Assembly: GCA_913059105.1 (NCBI GenBank) | Contig: CAJXRL010000016.1 | Location: 1 to 19,610 of the forward strand | DNA from: an uncultured Flavobacteriales bacterium | GTDB lineage: Bacteria; Bacteroidota; Bacteroidia; Flavobacteriales_E; Vicingaceae | Reading direction: 5' to 3' | DNA: 19,610 nt | Shown: positions 1-7,054 of the stretch, piece by piece | Layout of the letters: each line of letters opens with the position of its first letter | Position numbering within the stretch: position 1 is the first letter of the stretch | Notes under the pieces: generated by a model | Seen by the model: only the letters and a program-made list of their open reading frames with translations | What the model was told of the DNA's origin: nothing | The model's database searches: none | Translations under genes and position numbers: made by a program

Positions 1-16
1 TGTGTATAAGAGACAG
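1..16. other. Nextera/Tn5 mosaic-end adapter remnant (artefact)
   Basis: The first 16 bases are the 3' part of the 19-bp Tn5 mosaic end used in Nextera libraries (TGTGTATAAGAGACAG). The reverse complement of the same sequence closes the other end of the window. This is library adapter, not genomic DNA; genomic sequence starts at about base 17. Confidence 0.97.
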
Positions 17-223
17 ATATTTAACTCATTATAAACCAATTAAACACAGTTTCGAAGGTCTTATTCGAAACGTAGTTTCTCGAACTGCATTGGCTGCCTG
101 TGTGCCAAAACCTTTCTAAGTTTTAAAAAGTCATTGCTGAAAGTATATGTTTCAAGCAATGCACAGTTCGGTATTTATTGAACATTGGTTACTTATTTAT
201 AAAAATTTTAAGCTACTACTAAA
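17..223 (+). promoter_or_regulatory. Leader region with nested inverted repeats upstream of the T9SS gene
   Basis: This 207-bp stretch has no convincing gene. It contains a perfect 8-bp inverted repeat, GTTTCGAA at 49-56 and TTCGAAAC at 64-71, with a 7-nt loop. A third related arm (GTTTCTCGAA) lies at 75-84. A longer-range pair is CGAACTGCATTG (81-92) with CAATGCACAGTTCG (157-170), complementary except for a 2-nt bulge. These could fold in a 5' leader RNA or serve as binding sites. I could not identify a clean Bacteroidota -33/-7 promoter pair. The true upstream extent is unknown because the contig ends here. Confidence 0.35.
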
Positions 224-3200
224 ATGAAAAAGTTATTATTTGGATTGTTAATTATCTTAAACGCAGGATACACTATTGGACAAGAAGATGGGCAAAGTTG
301 TGAAACCACTTATATATTAGATGAAATTACCACCAGTAGACAGTTTGTTCAAGATCAAGTGCAGACGTATTTCAAATTTGTTGCAGATGATACTGAAGTT
401 AATGTTACAGTAAAACATAATTCAGACATTAATTTGCCGATTACTAAAATGACCTTGTATACTATAGAAGAAGGCAATTGCGAGGAATTAAATTTTGTTG
501 AAGAGCATGATGTTTATGCCGTTTTTAGTCATGCTTCTTGGACTATTGAGAATCTCGAAATAGGATTAGAGTATGTTATTGTATTAGATAAGAATGAGGC
601 AGCCTATCCTGACCCAATCTCTTTTGTATTTTATAGTATTCCTAGCCCCGTTCGGACTCCCTGTGATGGTTGCGCATTTGACTTTTGTACTGATGAGTTA
701 ACCGTAAACGGTAATATGAACAATCTATCTGCTTTTCCTTTAGATTCATTCGATAATTCTGGATTTCAAAATGGGTTGGTTTGTTCCTGGGAAGATGTGG
801 TCAATCATTGTGATTTATTTTATGATGGGGTAAATGCTTATGGCGGGATTTCAAGTGGCAACCATAATGTTCCTACAGGAGAATTTTCTGAAGCGATGGC
901 AAATGTATTGCGTAAGCCAACAGCAATGGGTAGTACTATGGAATTGAGCTTTAAATATGGAAAAGAACAATTTTCACCATTATTTTTTCATAACAGTATT
1001 TTGCAAACCCCAGATCGAATTAAGGTGTACTTAACTACCGATGCTGTTCTTTCTGGTTTATCAACACCTAAGTTCAATAGTATTTTAACATTGGCCACTA
1101 ATACAAACGCACAACTGATAGCAACCATTAATAAAGCTCAAATCACTAATTATTATCCTAATTTACACAGTTATAATGACACAAGTGTTGTTGTAAACGG
1201 CGTTTACGATAGATTAGTAATCTTATGTGAGAATGATACTCTTTTTCCTTCAGACTACTCATATGTAGTAATAGACGATGTACATTTAGAAGGCACAACC
1301 CCAACAACTGATATAATTACAAATAATGATGCTGCATGGGCGAAAACGAACCTTGGTGGTGGAACTTTTATAATTAAAAATAAGAGGATAGAGATAAATG
1401 GCATCTTTACGGTAGACCAAAATTTAATATTCCAAGATTGTGATTTTCAAATGGCTGCAAATAGCAGAATTGTTGTGAATAACGGTGCCCAGCTTGGAAT
1501 TGAAGATATAGATGGAGCAGTAAACCAAATTAAAACATGTTCGCCAAATGACTTTTGGGATGGTATTTTTGTAGACGGTGCGGCAAATGCTGATTTGCTG
1601 ATACAAGGCAATCAATCTACTCAAGTGCCTGCCATGAATGTTAAAATTTCTAACATGAAAGAAGGGATTGTTTACACCGATTTAACCGACAATAACAATT
1701 TTTCACGCATTGAGAACGTATATTTTGATAGAAATGAGAGGTGCATTAAAATAGACGATTCAAATATTAATTCTGTACCGCTCTCTAGTAACCAGTTTAT
1801 TGTAAAGAATTGCAATTTTGACTGTACCTCTCCTTTGGCAAATTCAAGCTCATCGTATTACCCTTCTGTTGCCATAGAGCTAATAAATTTTCATGACATT
1901 GATACAAGTACTACTATTAGAACTTTAGGATTCAATTTAAAGAATACTCCTTCCCTAGCATCAATTCGTAAGCTGAATGGAAGAGCAGGTGGTATTGACT
2001 CACGAAATTCTGACTTCACTTTAAATTCTGTGACCTTTGAAAATTTCAATAATTACGATTTGACTTATCCATCAAAAACAGAAAAAGCCATTACCATCAC
2101 TAATTCAACAAACAGTATTCAAGATTATACCACTACTATGAGTTACACTAGTTTTAGGCAATGTAAAATAGCTGTTAATGGAAATGGATCAATGGATTTG
2201 GATATGCGGTATAACAGAGTTAATTATGAGTTTGGAGGATTGTTAGTAACTGATTATCCGTGGCAAGAAGAATCCAATTTTTTATACTTGATAAATAATA
2301 ATGAACCTGTTCGCATAATTTATAATTTAATACATAACGTAACACAGGGAATTTTAACAGAGGCAGTTACAGACCTTGAGATAGATTATAATACATTCGA
2401 TTTAGAAAGGAAGCGCACAGGTTGGAGCTATACGAACAAAAACAATGTTAATGGTTTTGCTATTGTAACTCGTAATGTTTATAACGACTCTTTGGCAACA
2501 GCAAAAATTCACCACAACACTATTTTATATGCTAAAACGGGTATACAAGCTTGGTTTACTTCTGCTGATATTTATAACAATACCATTACGGAAATGAACG
2601 ATAATTTTGTGCAAGGGTCTAATTGTCCACCTTTCTTTCAATGCCCACCACCGGCACCAGCATATGGGATAAGGGTAACCAACTCTGAAAACGAATTTAT
2701 TGTGCGCTCCAATACCATAATAAGTGCCAGTAGTAACCCCAAAGTAATAGGTATTTCGCTAGAAAATGCGGTGAGCCTGTATGGTAACGGTTCTGAAATT
2801 AAGTGTAATAAAACGGAAGGTATGGGTGTAGGGTTGCAATTTTCAGGAAGTAATGACGCTACTACTTTAGTAGCAAACAATAACATGAAAAATAACTATT
2901 ACGGGTTTGTATTGGCCAATAATGGATTTATTGGAAATGTAGGAAGCTCAAGCGCTGCAGGGGGTAACCAATGGAATGGAACATTCTTTGGACATACATT
3001 TGCAAATCAGTCAGATGGAGATTCATGTACACTGTTTGTGAATGGTGGGGGCGTGTATAGTCCCCCTAATAGTTCAATGTTGGCATCATTCGGTTGGACT
3101 CCTATCTTAAAAGCAGGCGGTGGATCTCCGAGTAATGTTGGCTGCTCTGCACTTTTGCGTACTAAATCTGGAGCTACTAATACGAATAGTAACAGAGTAA

Positions 3201-3925
3201 TTAATGCAAACCATGTAAAAAAAATGGTACAAGGCAGAATGGGCTATATGAAACATGCGGTAGACAGTGCCGTGCGGCTCAACCAGCAATTGTTGTATTG
3301 GAAATTAGCGAAAGATTCTGTTTTATCAGCTGACAGCAGCTGGAGACCTTTTGTTGATAGTATGAAGAACACCACATTGGGCAAGGCTTTTGGCAAAAAC
3401 AATAGGGCAGTTGCTGCAGCTGCTGTTACCAATAACTTCGATGCGAATGTAGCTGTAATAGCCGCCATACAACAAAAGCTAAAAATGAAGCAAATACTAA
3501 CTACACAAGACAGTATTGAAATTGGTAGAATTGCCATGTTATGCCCTTATTACGATGGTATTGCCGTGTATTTTGCTAGAGACATCATGTTAGATATGGG
3601 CTATGGTTTTATTGTTAACGACTGCGAAATGACCCCAAAAATGGTTCAAAAACCGTTTAGAAGGTTGAAAGCTGCAGAAGAGTCTGAATTTCTAGTGTAT
3701 CCCAATCCTGCTCAGGATCAAATTAATTTTTTACTCCTAGTAGGGAGTAATGATTTGGTAGAGTTTCAGTTACTGGATGTTTTGGGTAAATTACATCAAA
3801 CATCAAACTTGCAAGAAGGAAATACACATACGATAAGTGTTACTGAAATGAAAGCTGGATTATTTATTTATCGATTGGTAAAAAGTGGAGAGGTAATTCA
3901 AACAGGAAAACTAATTTTACAGTAA
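224..3925 (+). CDS. Large secreted T9SS cargo protein with right-handed beta-helix region
   Basis: This 1233-residue protein is exported by Sec and then, by inference, by the type IX system to the cell surface or medium. Residues 1-19 form a signal peptide (MKKLLFGLLIILNAGYTIG). Residues of about 20-140 look like a beta-sandwich module, and about 150-355 like a jelly-roll ending in a VVIDDVHLEG strand. From about 365 to 970 there are many short Asn/Ile/Val-rich strands typical of parallel beta-helices (NLIFQDCDFQ, RIVVNNGAQLG). About 1000-1150 is helix-rich with a CPYYDG...NDCE stretch. A type A sorting domain starts near 1156 (VYPNPAQD) and ends in TGKLILQ. The stop abuts the next ATG with no gap (TAAATG), suggesting co-transcription and translational coupling. 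I recognise no catalytic motif; adhesin or polysaccharide-binding roles are guesses. Confidence 0.9.
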   Translation: MKKLLFGLLIILNAGYTIGQEDGQSCETTYILDEITTSRQFVQDQVQTYFKFVADDTEVNVTVKHNSDINLPITKMTLYTIEEGNCEELNFVEEHDVYAVFSHASWTIENLEIGLEYVIVLDKNEAAYPDPISFVFYSIPSPVRTPCDGCAFDFCTDELTVNGNMNNLSAFPLDSFDNSGFQNGLVCSWEDVVNHCDLFYDGVNAYGGISSGNHNVPTGEFSEAMANVLRKPTAMGSTMELSFKYGKEQFSPLFFHNSILQTPDRIKVYLTTDAVLSGLSTPKFNSILTLATNTNAQLIATINKAQITNYYPNLHSYNDTSVVVNGVYDRLVILCENDTLFPSDYSYVVIDDVHLEGTTPTTDIITNNDAAWAKTNLGGGTFIIKNKRIEINGIFTVDQNLIFQDCDFQMAANSRIVVNNGAQLGIEDIDGAVNQIKTCSPNDFWDGIFVDGAANADLLIQGNQSTQVPAMNVKISNMKEGIVYTDLTDNNNFSRIENVYFDRNERCIKIDDSNINSVPLSSNQFIVKNCNFDCTSPLANSSSSYYPSVAIELINFHDIDTSTTIRTLGFNLKNTPSLASIRKLNGRAGGIDSRNSDFTLNSVTFENFNNYDLTYPSKTEKAITITNSTNSIQDYTTTMSYTSFRQCKIAVNGNGSMDLDMRYNRVNYEFGGLLVTDYPWQEESNFLYLINNNEPVRIIYNLIHNVTQGILTEAVTDLEIDYNTFDLERKRTGWSYTNKNNVNGFAIVTRNVYNDSLATAKIHHNTILYAKTGIQAWFTSADIYNNTITEMNDNFVQGSNCPPFFQCPPPAPAYGIRVTNSENEFIVRSNTIISASSNPKVIGISLENAVSLYGNGSEIKCNKTEGMGVGLQFSGSNDATTLVANNNMKNNYYGFVLANNGFIGNVGSSSAAGGNQWNGTFFGHTFANQSDGDSCTLFVNGGGVYSPPNSSMLASFGWTPILKAGGGSPSNVGCSALLRTKSGATNTNSNRVINANHVKKMVQGRMGYMKHAVDSAVRLNQQLLYWKLAKDSVLSADSSWRPFVDSMKNTTLGKAFGKNNRAVAAAAVTNNFDANVAVIAAIQQKLKMKQILTTQDSIEIGRIAMLCPYYDGIAVYFARDIMLDMGYGFIVNDCEMTPKMVQKPFRRLKAAEESEFLVYPNPAQDQINFLLLVGSNDLVEFQLLDVLGKLHQTSNLQEGNTHTISVTEMKAGLFIYRLVKSGEVIQTGKLILQ

Positions 3926-4915
3926 ATGAAGAGGATATTTTTAATTATAGCACTATTCTGTGCATCGCAAAGCGATGCACAGAATTTATTGCCCAATTCT
4001 AGTTTTGAAATTACCGCTGAACCAAAAGTGACTCCTCTGTACTTGCCGGCTAGTTGGATCTCTCCAACTCAAGGTAGTCCAGATTTGTTTACCACGCTGA
4101 TTAGTAATGCAGGATGGAATGTTCCCCAAAATTTTGCAGGGTATCAATTTGCACAAAGCGGTGAAGGGTACATGGGTTTGTTAATATACTCGTTGTACAG
4201 GAATAATGATGTTAAAAGAGTAAGAGAGTACATTCAAAATGAAATGACAGAATCATTAGTTCAAGACAGCACCTACTGTTTACAGCTATTCATTTCGTTA
4301 GCAGACTCTTGCATTTTTGCTTCAAAAAATAAGCTGGGCGTTTATTTTTCTGCAACCAAAATTCAATCCAATGATTTTTTTTACCTGCCATTTTCCGCTC
4401 AAGTATTGGTTTCGCCGGATTCTTTTCTACAAGAAAAACAAGAATGGTTAGAGTTTAATTTTGAATACAAAGCATCTGGCGGAGAAAAATTTATTACTAT
4501 CGGGAATTTTACAGACTCCACAGAAATAGATACTTTGAATGTTGGAGGCGGAAGTCGTCAAAACGTAGATAATATTGGTACCTATTATTACATCGATGAT
4601 GTTTATTTGGGCAGTTGCGATAGTTTACCATTTGATACTGGAGTGGGTATAAGAGAACAAGATTTAATTCAACGAAATCATAATTTTTACCCGAACCCCA
4701 CAAGCAATCTAGTTCATCTAGCTTTTGAGGTAAAACAAAACGAAAAGTTTAGTTTTATGTTGTATGATTTGCAAGGCAGGTTGGTGCAAGAGCAGCAGTT
4801 ACGAGTTGGCAATGAGCATCGTATTTCATTAGGTGGAATAATCCAAGGCTTGTATTTGTATCAGATTAGAAACAACAAAGGCGAGTTTCTAAGTGGGAAG
4901 TTAGTGGTCGAGTAA
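3926..4915 (+). CDS. T9SS-sorted secreted jelly-roll-type protein, paralogue A
   Basis: This is a 329-residue secreted protein. The signal peptide is residues 1-18, with likely cleavage before QNLLPNSSFE. Residues of about 19-235 form one beta-sandwich module of the kind often found in Bacteroidota surface proteins. It opens with LLPNSSFE, has SPTQGSPDLF, REYIQNEMTESLV and YCLQLFISLADS, and closes with YYIDDVYLGSCD. The T9SS sorting domain begins at about residue 253 (NFYPNPTSN) and ends SGKLVVE. No catalytic residues are evident; carbohydrate or surface binding is an inference. It follows the 1233-residue gene with zero spacing. It is closely related to the gene at 5181, and its last 45 residues are identical to that gene's. 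Codons 10-20 contain a 14-bp perfect hairpin. Confidence 0.9.
   Translation: MKRIFLIIALFCASQSDAQNLLPNSSFEITAEPKVTPLYLPASWISPTQGSPDLFTTLISNAGWNVPQNFAGYQFAQSGEGYMGLLIYSLYRNNDVKRVREYIQNEMTESLVQDSTYCLQLFISLADSCIFASKNKLGVYFSATKIQSNDFFYLPFSAQVLVSPDSFLQEKQEWLEFNFEYKASGGEKFITIGNFTDSTEIDTLNVGGGSRQNVDNIGTYYYIDDVYLGSCDSLPFDTGVGIREQDLIQRNHNFYPNPTSNLVHLAFEVKQNEKFSFMLYDLQGRLVQEQQLRVGNEHRISLGGIIQGLYLYQIRNNKGEFLSGKLVVE
3955..3985 (+). promoter_or_regulatory. Perfect 14-bp hairpin inside the signal-peptide codons of paralogue A
   Basis: ATTCTGTGCATCGC (3955-3968) and GCGATGCACAGAAT (3972-3985) are perfect reverse complements separated by AAA. This is a strong stem in an AT-rich region, at about codons 10-20. 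No U-tract follows immediately, so it is not a classic terminator. A weaker equivalent lies at 5210-5240 in the paralogue. A regulatory role is inference. Confidence 0.5.
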
Positions 4916-5041
4916 CGTCTTCGCGAAGGAGGCACGACTGCGACGATCTGTTCGATTAACCAGATTGCTTCTTCCGCCAATGCTCCATCGCAGTGACGAT
5001 ACCATTTTACCAGATTGCTTCTCTCCACTGCGTTCTGATCC
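4778..5041. repeat. 264-bp near-identical tract, copy 1
   Basis: This tract matches 6024-6287 with one difference that I can see (T at 5015 versus A at 6261). It covers the last 45 codons and stop of paralogue A plus 126 bp of the intergenic region. Sequence on either side is clearly more diverged, so the boundaries are sharp. It includes a 10-bp palindrome CTTCGCGAAG (4919-4928) just after the stop codon. Confidence 0.93.
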
Positions 5042-5117
5042 TGTCGAAGGTCGGATAGGGGCAATGACTAATCGTCGGTCATAGCGAAAAGGTGATAGCA
5101 GACGTCGCAATCTGGCT
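4916..5117. repeat. Composite intergenic repeat region, copy 1
   Basis: Non-coding, relatively GC-rich DNA in an AT-rich contig. The motif ACCAGATTGCTTCT occurs at 4959-4972 and 5009-5022. Read on the minus strand, the units have the form CGTCACTGCGATGG...GAAGCAATCTGG, which resembles the short intergenic repeats with CATTGCGA and GAAGCAATCTGG cores that I recall from several bacterial genomes. One sub-element is bounded by inverted ends, CCAGATTGC (5010-5018) and GCAATCTGG (5107-5115). The apparent reading frames here are by-products of the repeat. Confidence 0.75.
5010..5115. repeat. About 106-bp repeat element with 9-bp inverted ends, copy 1
   Basis: CCAGATTGC at 5010-5018 and its exact reverse complement GCAATCTGG at 5107-5115 bound this element. 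A diverged copy lies at 6256-6360. The left part (to 5041) belongs to the near-identical tract; the right part (5042-5115) aligns with 6288-6360 only loosely. Its right end abuts the sorting-domain remnant at 5118. Confidence 0.6.
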
Positions 5118-5180
5118 TATTTTTGTAAATTAGTGCAGGGTGCAGAAGTTCTGCATACTGGTAAATTAATATTACAGTAA
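5118..5180 (+). pseudogene. Remnant of a T9SS sorting-domain C-terminus (last 20 residues and stop)
   Basis: In the frame ending at the TAA of 5178-5180, this stretch reads YFCKLVQGAEVLHTGKLILQ, then stop. It aligns without gaps to the end of the 1233-residue protein, FIYRLVKSGEVIQTGKLILQ. Many differing codons are synonymous (for example GTG/GTA, GGT/GGA, ACT/ACA, TTA/CTA), so it diverged while still translated as part of a gene. No start codon or upstream coding sequence remains: the repeat element lies directly upstream. The stop touches the next ATG (TAAATG), exactly as at 3923-3928. I interpret it as the stump of a lost paralogue of the first gene. Confidence 0.8.
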
Positions 5181-6161
5181 ATGCGTTTATCACTTACATT
5201 ATTTCTACTATTCTGTGCAGGCTTTTTGGCTGCGCAGAATCTACTGCCCAACTCTAGTTTTGAAATTACCGCTTTACCAAAAGTGACACCTCTGTACTTG
5301 TCAGCTAGCTGGGTTATTCCCACTCAAGGTAGTCCCGATTTGATGACTCCTTCGAATTTAAACAGAAGTTCACCACAAAATTTCGCAGGTTATCAATTTG
5401 CACATTCTGGAAATAATTACCTAGGTTTATTGATGTATTCTTTGTTTCAGAGTAATGATTCAAAACGTTTTCGAGAGTATATTCAAAATGAAATGACGGA
5501 ATCACTGGTTCAAGACAGTACCTACTGTTTGCAGCTATTTGTGTCATTGGCAGATTCTGTTGTTTTTGCCTCTAAAAACAAGTTGGGCGTTTATTTTTCA
5601 TCAACAAGTATTCAGTCGAATGACTTCTTTTATTTGCCTTTTACTCCGCAAATAATGGTTTCTCCTGATACTTTTATTCAAGAGAAGCAAGTGTGGTTAC
5701 AATTTGATTTTCAATACAAAGCATCTGGTGGGGAAAAGTATATAACTATTGGGAATTTTACGGATTCTACAGAAGTTGATACCTTATTTGTTGGTGGTAA
5801 TCGCTCAGAGCCTAATAATATTGGAACCTACTATTATATTGATGATGTGTATTTGGGCAGTTGCGATAGTATCCCTTTTGATACGGGGGTTGGGTTAAGA
5901 GAACGGGATTTAATTCAACGCAACCATAATTTGTTTCCCAACCCAGCAACCCATCAAGTGAACTTGACTTTTGAAGTAGAACAAAACGGACACTTTAGTT
6001 TTTTGCTTTATGATTTGCAAGGTAGGTTGGTGCAAGAGCAGCAGTTACGAGTTGGCAATGAGCATCGTATTTCATTAGGTGGAATAATCCAAGGCTTGTA
6101 TTTGTATCAGATTAGAAACAACAAAGGCGAGTTTCTAAGTGGGAAGTTAGTGGTCGAGTAA
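5181..6161 (+). CDS. T9SS-sorted secreted jelly-roll-type protein, paralogue B
   Basis: This is a 326-residue secreted paralogue of the preceding gene, with the same architecture. The signal peptide is residues 1-18 (cleavage before QNLLPNSSFE), followed by one beta-sandwich module with IPTQGSPDLM, REYIQNEMTESLV, YCLQLFVSLADS and YYIDDVYLGSCD. The type A sorting domain starts at LFPNPATH and ends SGKLVVE. By eye most positions are identical to paralogue A, with differences spread over the module and a 3-residue net deletion. The C-terminal 45 residues are identical even at DNA level. The start is fixed by homology and by the TAAATG junction with the sorting-domain remnant. With that upstream gene lost, its promoter must lie in the repeat region or come from read-through. 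Ligand unknown. Confidence 0.9.
   Translation: MRLSLTLFLLFCAGFLAAQNLLPNSSFEITALPKVTPLYLSASWVIPTQGSPDLMTPSNLNRSSPQNFAGYQFAHSGNNYLGLLMYSLFQSNDSKRFREYIQNEMTESLVQDSTYCLQLFVSLADSVVFASKNKLGVYFSSTSIQSNDFFYLPFTPQIMVSPDTFIQEKQVWLQFDFQYKASGGEKYITIGNFTDSTEVDTLFVGGNRSEPNNIGTYYYIDDVYLGSCDSIPFDTGVGLRERDLIQRNHNLFPNPATHQVNLTFEVEQNGHFSFLLYDLQGRLVQEQQLRVGNEHRISLGGIIQGLYLYQIRNNKGEFLSGKLVVE
5210..5240 (+). promoter_or_regulatory. Imperfect hairpin inside the signal-peptide codons of paralogue B
   Basis: ATTCTGTGCAGGC (5210-5222) pairs with GGCTGCGCAGAAT (5228-5240) across a TTTTT loop, with one G-U pair and one mismatch. It sits at the same place in the gene as the perfect hairpin at 3955-3985, though the inner stem and loop sequences differ. 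Part of the conservation follows from the encoded FCA and AQN residues, so function is uncertain. Confidence 0.35.
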
Positions 6162-6287
6162 CGTCTTCGCGAAGGAGGCACGACTGCGACGATCTGTTCG
6201 ATTAACCAGATTGCTTCTTCCGCCAATGCTCCATCGCAGTGACGATACCATTTTACCAGAATGCTTCTCTCCACTGCGTTCTGATCC
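6024..6287. repeat. 264-bp near-identical tract, copy 2
   Basis: This is the second copy of the tract at 4778-5041, with one visible mismatch. It covers the final 45 codons and stop of paralogue B and 126 bp beyond. The upstream boundary is a synonymous C/T difference in a glycine codon (4777 versus 6023). Confidence 0.93.
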
Positions 6288-6416
6288 CGGTATAAGGCGG
6301 ACAGCCGCAATGACAAATCGAAAGTCATTAAGAGAAGGCGATAGCCGCATGGCAATCTGCTAATTAATAAACTGGACTGCTTCTTCTATTATGGTTACAT
6401 CACGGTGATTAACAAA
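6162..6416. repeat. Composite intergenic repeat region, copy 2
   Basis: This gene-free stretch first repeats the region at 4916-5041. It then carries a diverged version of the inverted-end element (CCAGAATGC at 6256-6264, GCAATCTGC at 6352-6360). A still more degenerate unit follows (ACTGGACTGCTTCTTC near 6371, ACATCACGGTGAT near 6398). I see no coding sequence here; the short open frames match those in copy 1 and are repeat by-products. Confidence 0.7.
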
Positions 6417-6446
6417 AAAGCGCCACTGATTTCACAGCGGCGCTTT
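6417..6446. terminator. Bidirectional intrinsic terminator
   Basis: AAAGCGCCACTG (6417-6428) pairs with CAGCGGCGCTTT (6435-6446) across a 6-nt loop, with one A-C mismatch. An A-run precedes the stem and a T-rich stretch follows it, so it can work on both strands. It lies between the converging paralogue B and the cupredoxin gene. Confidence 0.8.
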
Positions 6447-6470
6447 CTCCTTTATTAAAAGATACAATCC

Positions 6471-6992
6471 CTATATAACATTCAATCTCCCAATCATGCT
6501 GATGTGTCCAGGATAGGTACACACATAATGATAAGAACCTTTAGCGGGTGCATCAAATTCTATCGTTATGGTCTCGCCCATGTTGCTCATCTTCGTATAA
6601 GCAATGATTCTTTTATCATCTGGAACAAAGTTGTTGTCTAATCCTGCTTTAATGCCCGCTGCAGCAATTTCTGATCCGCTGCCTAATTCTACTAACACAA
6701 AATTATGTAACATGCCTTCTGCAGAGCTTTTGTTCTCAAAAGTTAGTATTACCCTAGAGTTTGCAGGAACGGATAAAGCTTTTGGTTCAAAAGCAATTTC
6801 TGCCATACTTTCTCCTAGAGCTGAGACCCTAATTTCAACTATTTCCTTCTCTTCAACTTCCTCAATAATTTCTAATTCCTTTTCAGCTACTTTAGTCGGT
6901 GCCGTGTCTACTTTTTTAGGTGCTGTTTTTTTCCCTTCTCCACCACATGCTACCAAAGTAAAAATGGCTACTGCAATACTTAACTTTTTCAT
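6471..6992 (-). CDS. Cupredoxin (azurin/plastocyanin-like) lipoprotein
   Basis: This 173-residue protein is predicted to be a membrane-anchored blue-copper electron carrier. A short lipoprotein signal ends in LVACGG, with Cys16 as the lipidation site. A Lys/Glu/Pro-rich linker covers about 20-53, then a single cupredoxin domain spans about 54-173. The type 1 copper ligands are visible: His96 in MLHNFVLV, then Cys158, His163 and Met166 in CTYPGHISM. The His-Met spacing is one residue shorter than in azurin (CTFPGHxxxM). Such domains also occur in subunits of respiratory and nitrogen-oxide enzymes, but none is nearby, so the redox partner is unknown. It is transcribed divergently from mtgA with only 62 bp between the starts. 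Confidence 0.85.
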   Translation of the reverse strand: MKKLSIAVAIFTLVACGGEGKKTAPKKVDTAPTKVAEKELEIIEEVEEKEIVEIRVSALGESMAEIAFEPKALSVPANSRVILTFENKSSAEGMLHNFVLVELGSGSEIAAAGIKAGLDNNFVPDDKRIIAYTKMSNMGETITIEFDAPAKGSYHYVCTYPGHISMIGRLNVI

Positions 6993-7054
6993 AATCTTTT
7001 TTATTTACAAGATTAACCTTAGTATTTCAAAAAGGTTCAATGTATTTTTAGCAA

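Noticed and set aside
224..3925. Polysaccharide lyase or glycoside hydrolase assignment for the beta-helix protein
   Set aside because: Beta-helix strands are visible but no catalytic motif of a known lyase family could be recognised, so only the fold is reported.
4861..5110. Minus-strand open frames over the intergenic repeat, with near copies at 6107-6355
   Set aside because: They lie across the gene tail and repeat units, and the same frames recur in the second copy because the DNA is duplicated. There is no domain, and the composition follows the repeat.
4916..6416. CRISPR array
   Set aside because: The repeated units vary in length and sequence, have no regular spacers, and no cas genes are present.
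6993..7054. TAATCTTG (minus strand, 7008-7015) as a Bacteroidota -7 promoter box for the cupredoxin gene
   Set aside because: It has one mismatch to TAnnTTTG and no -33 element at the right distance, so chance is a sufficient explanation in AT-rich DNA.
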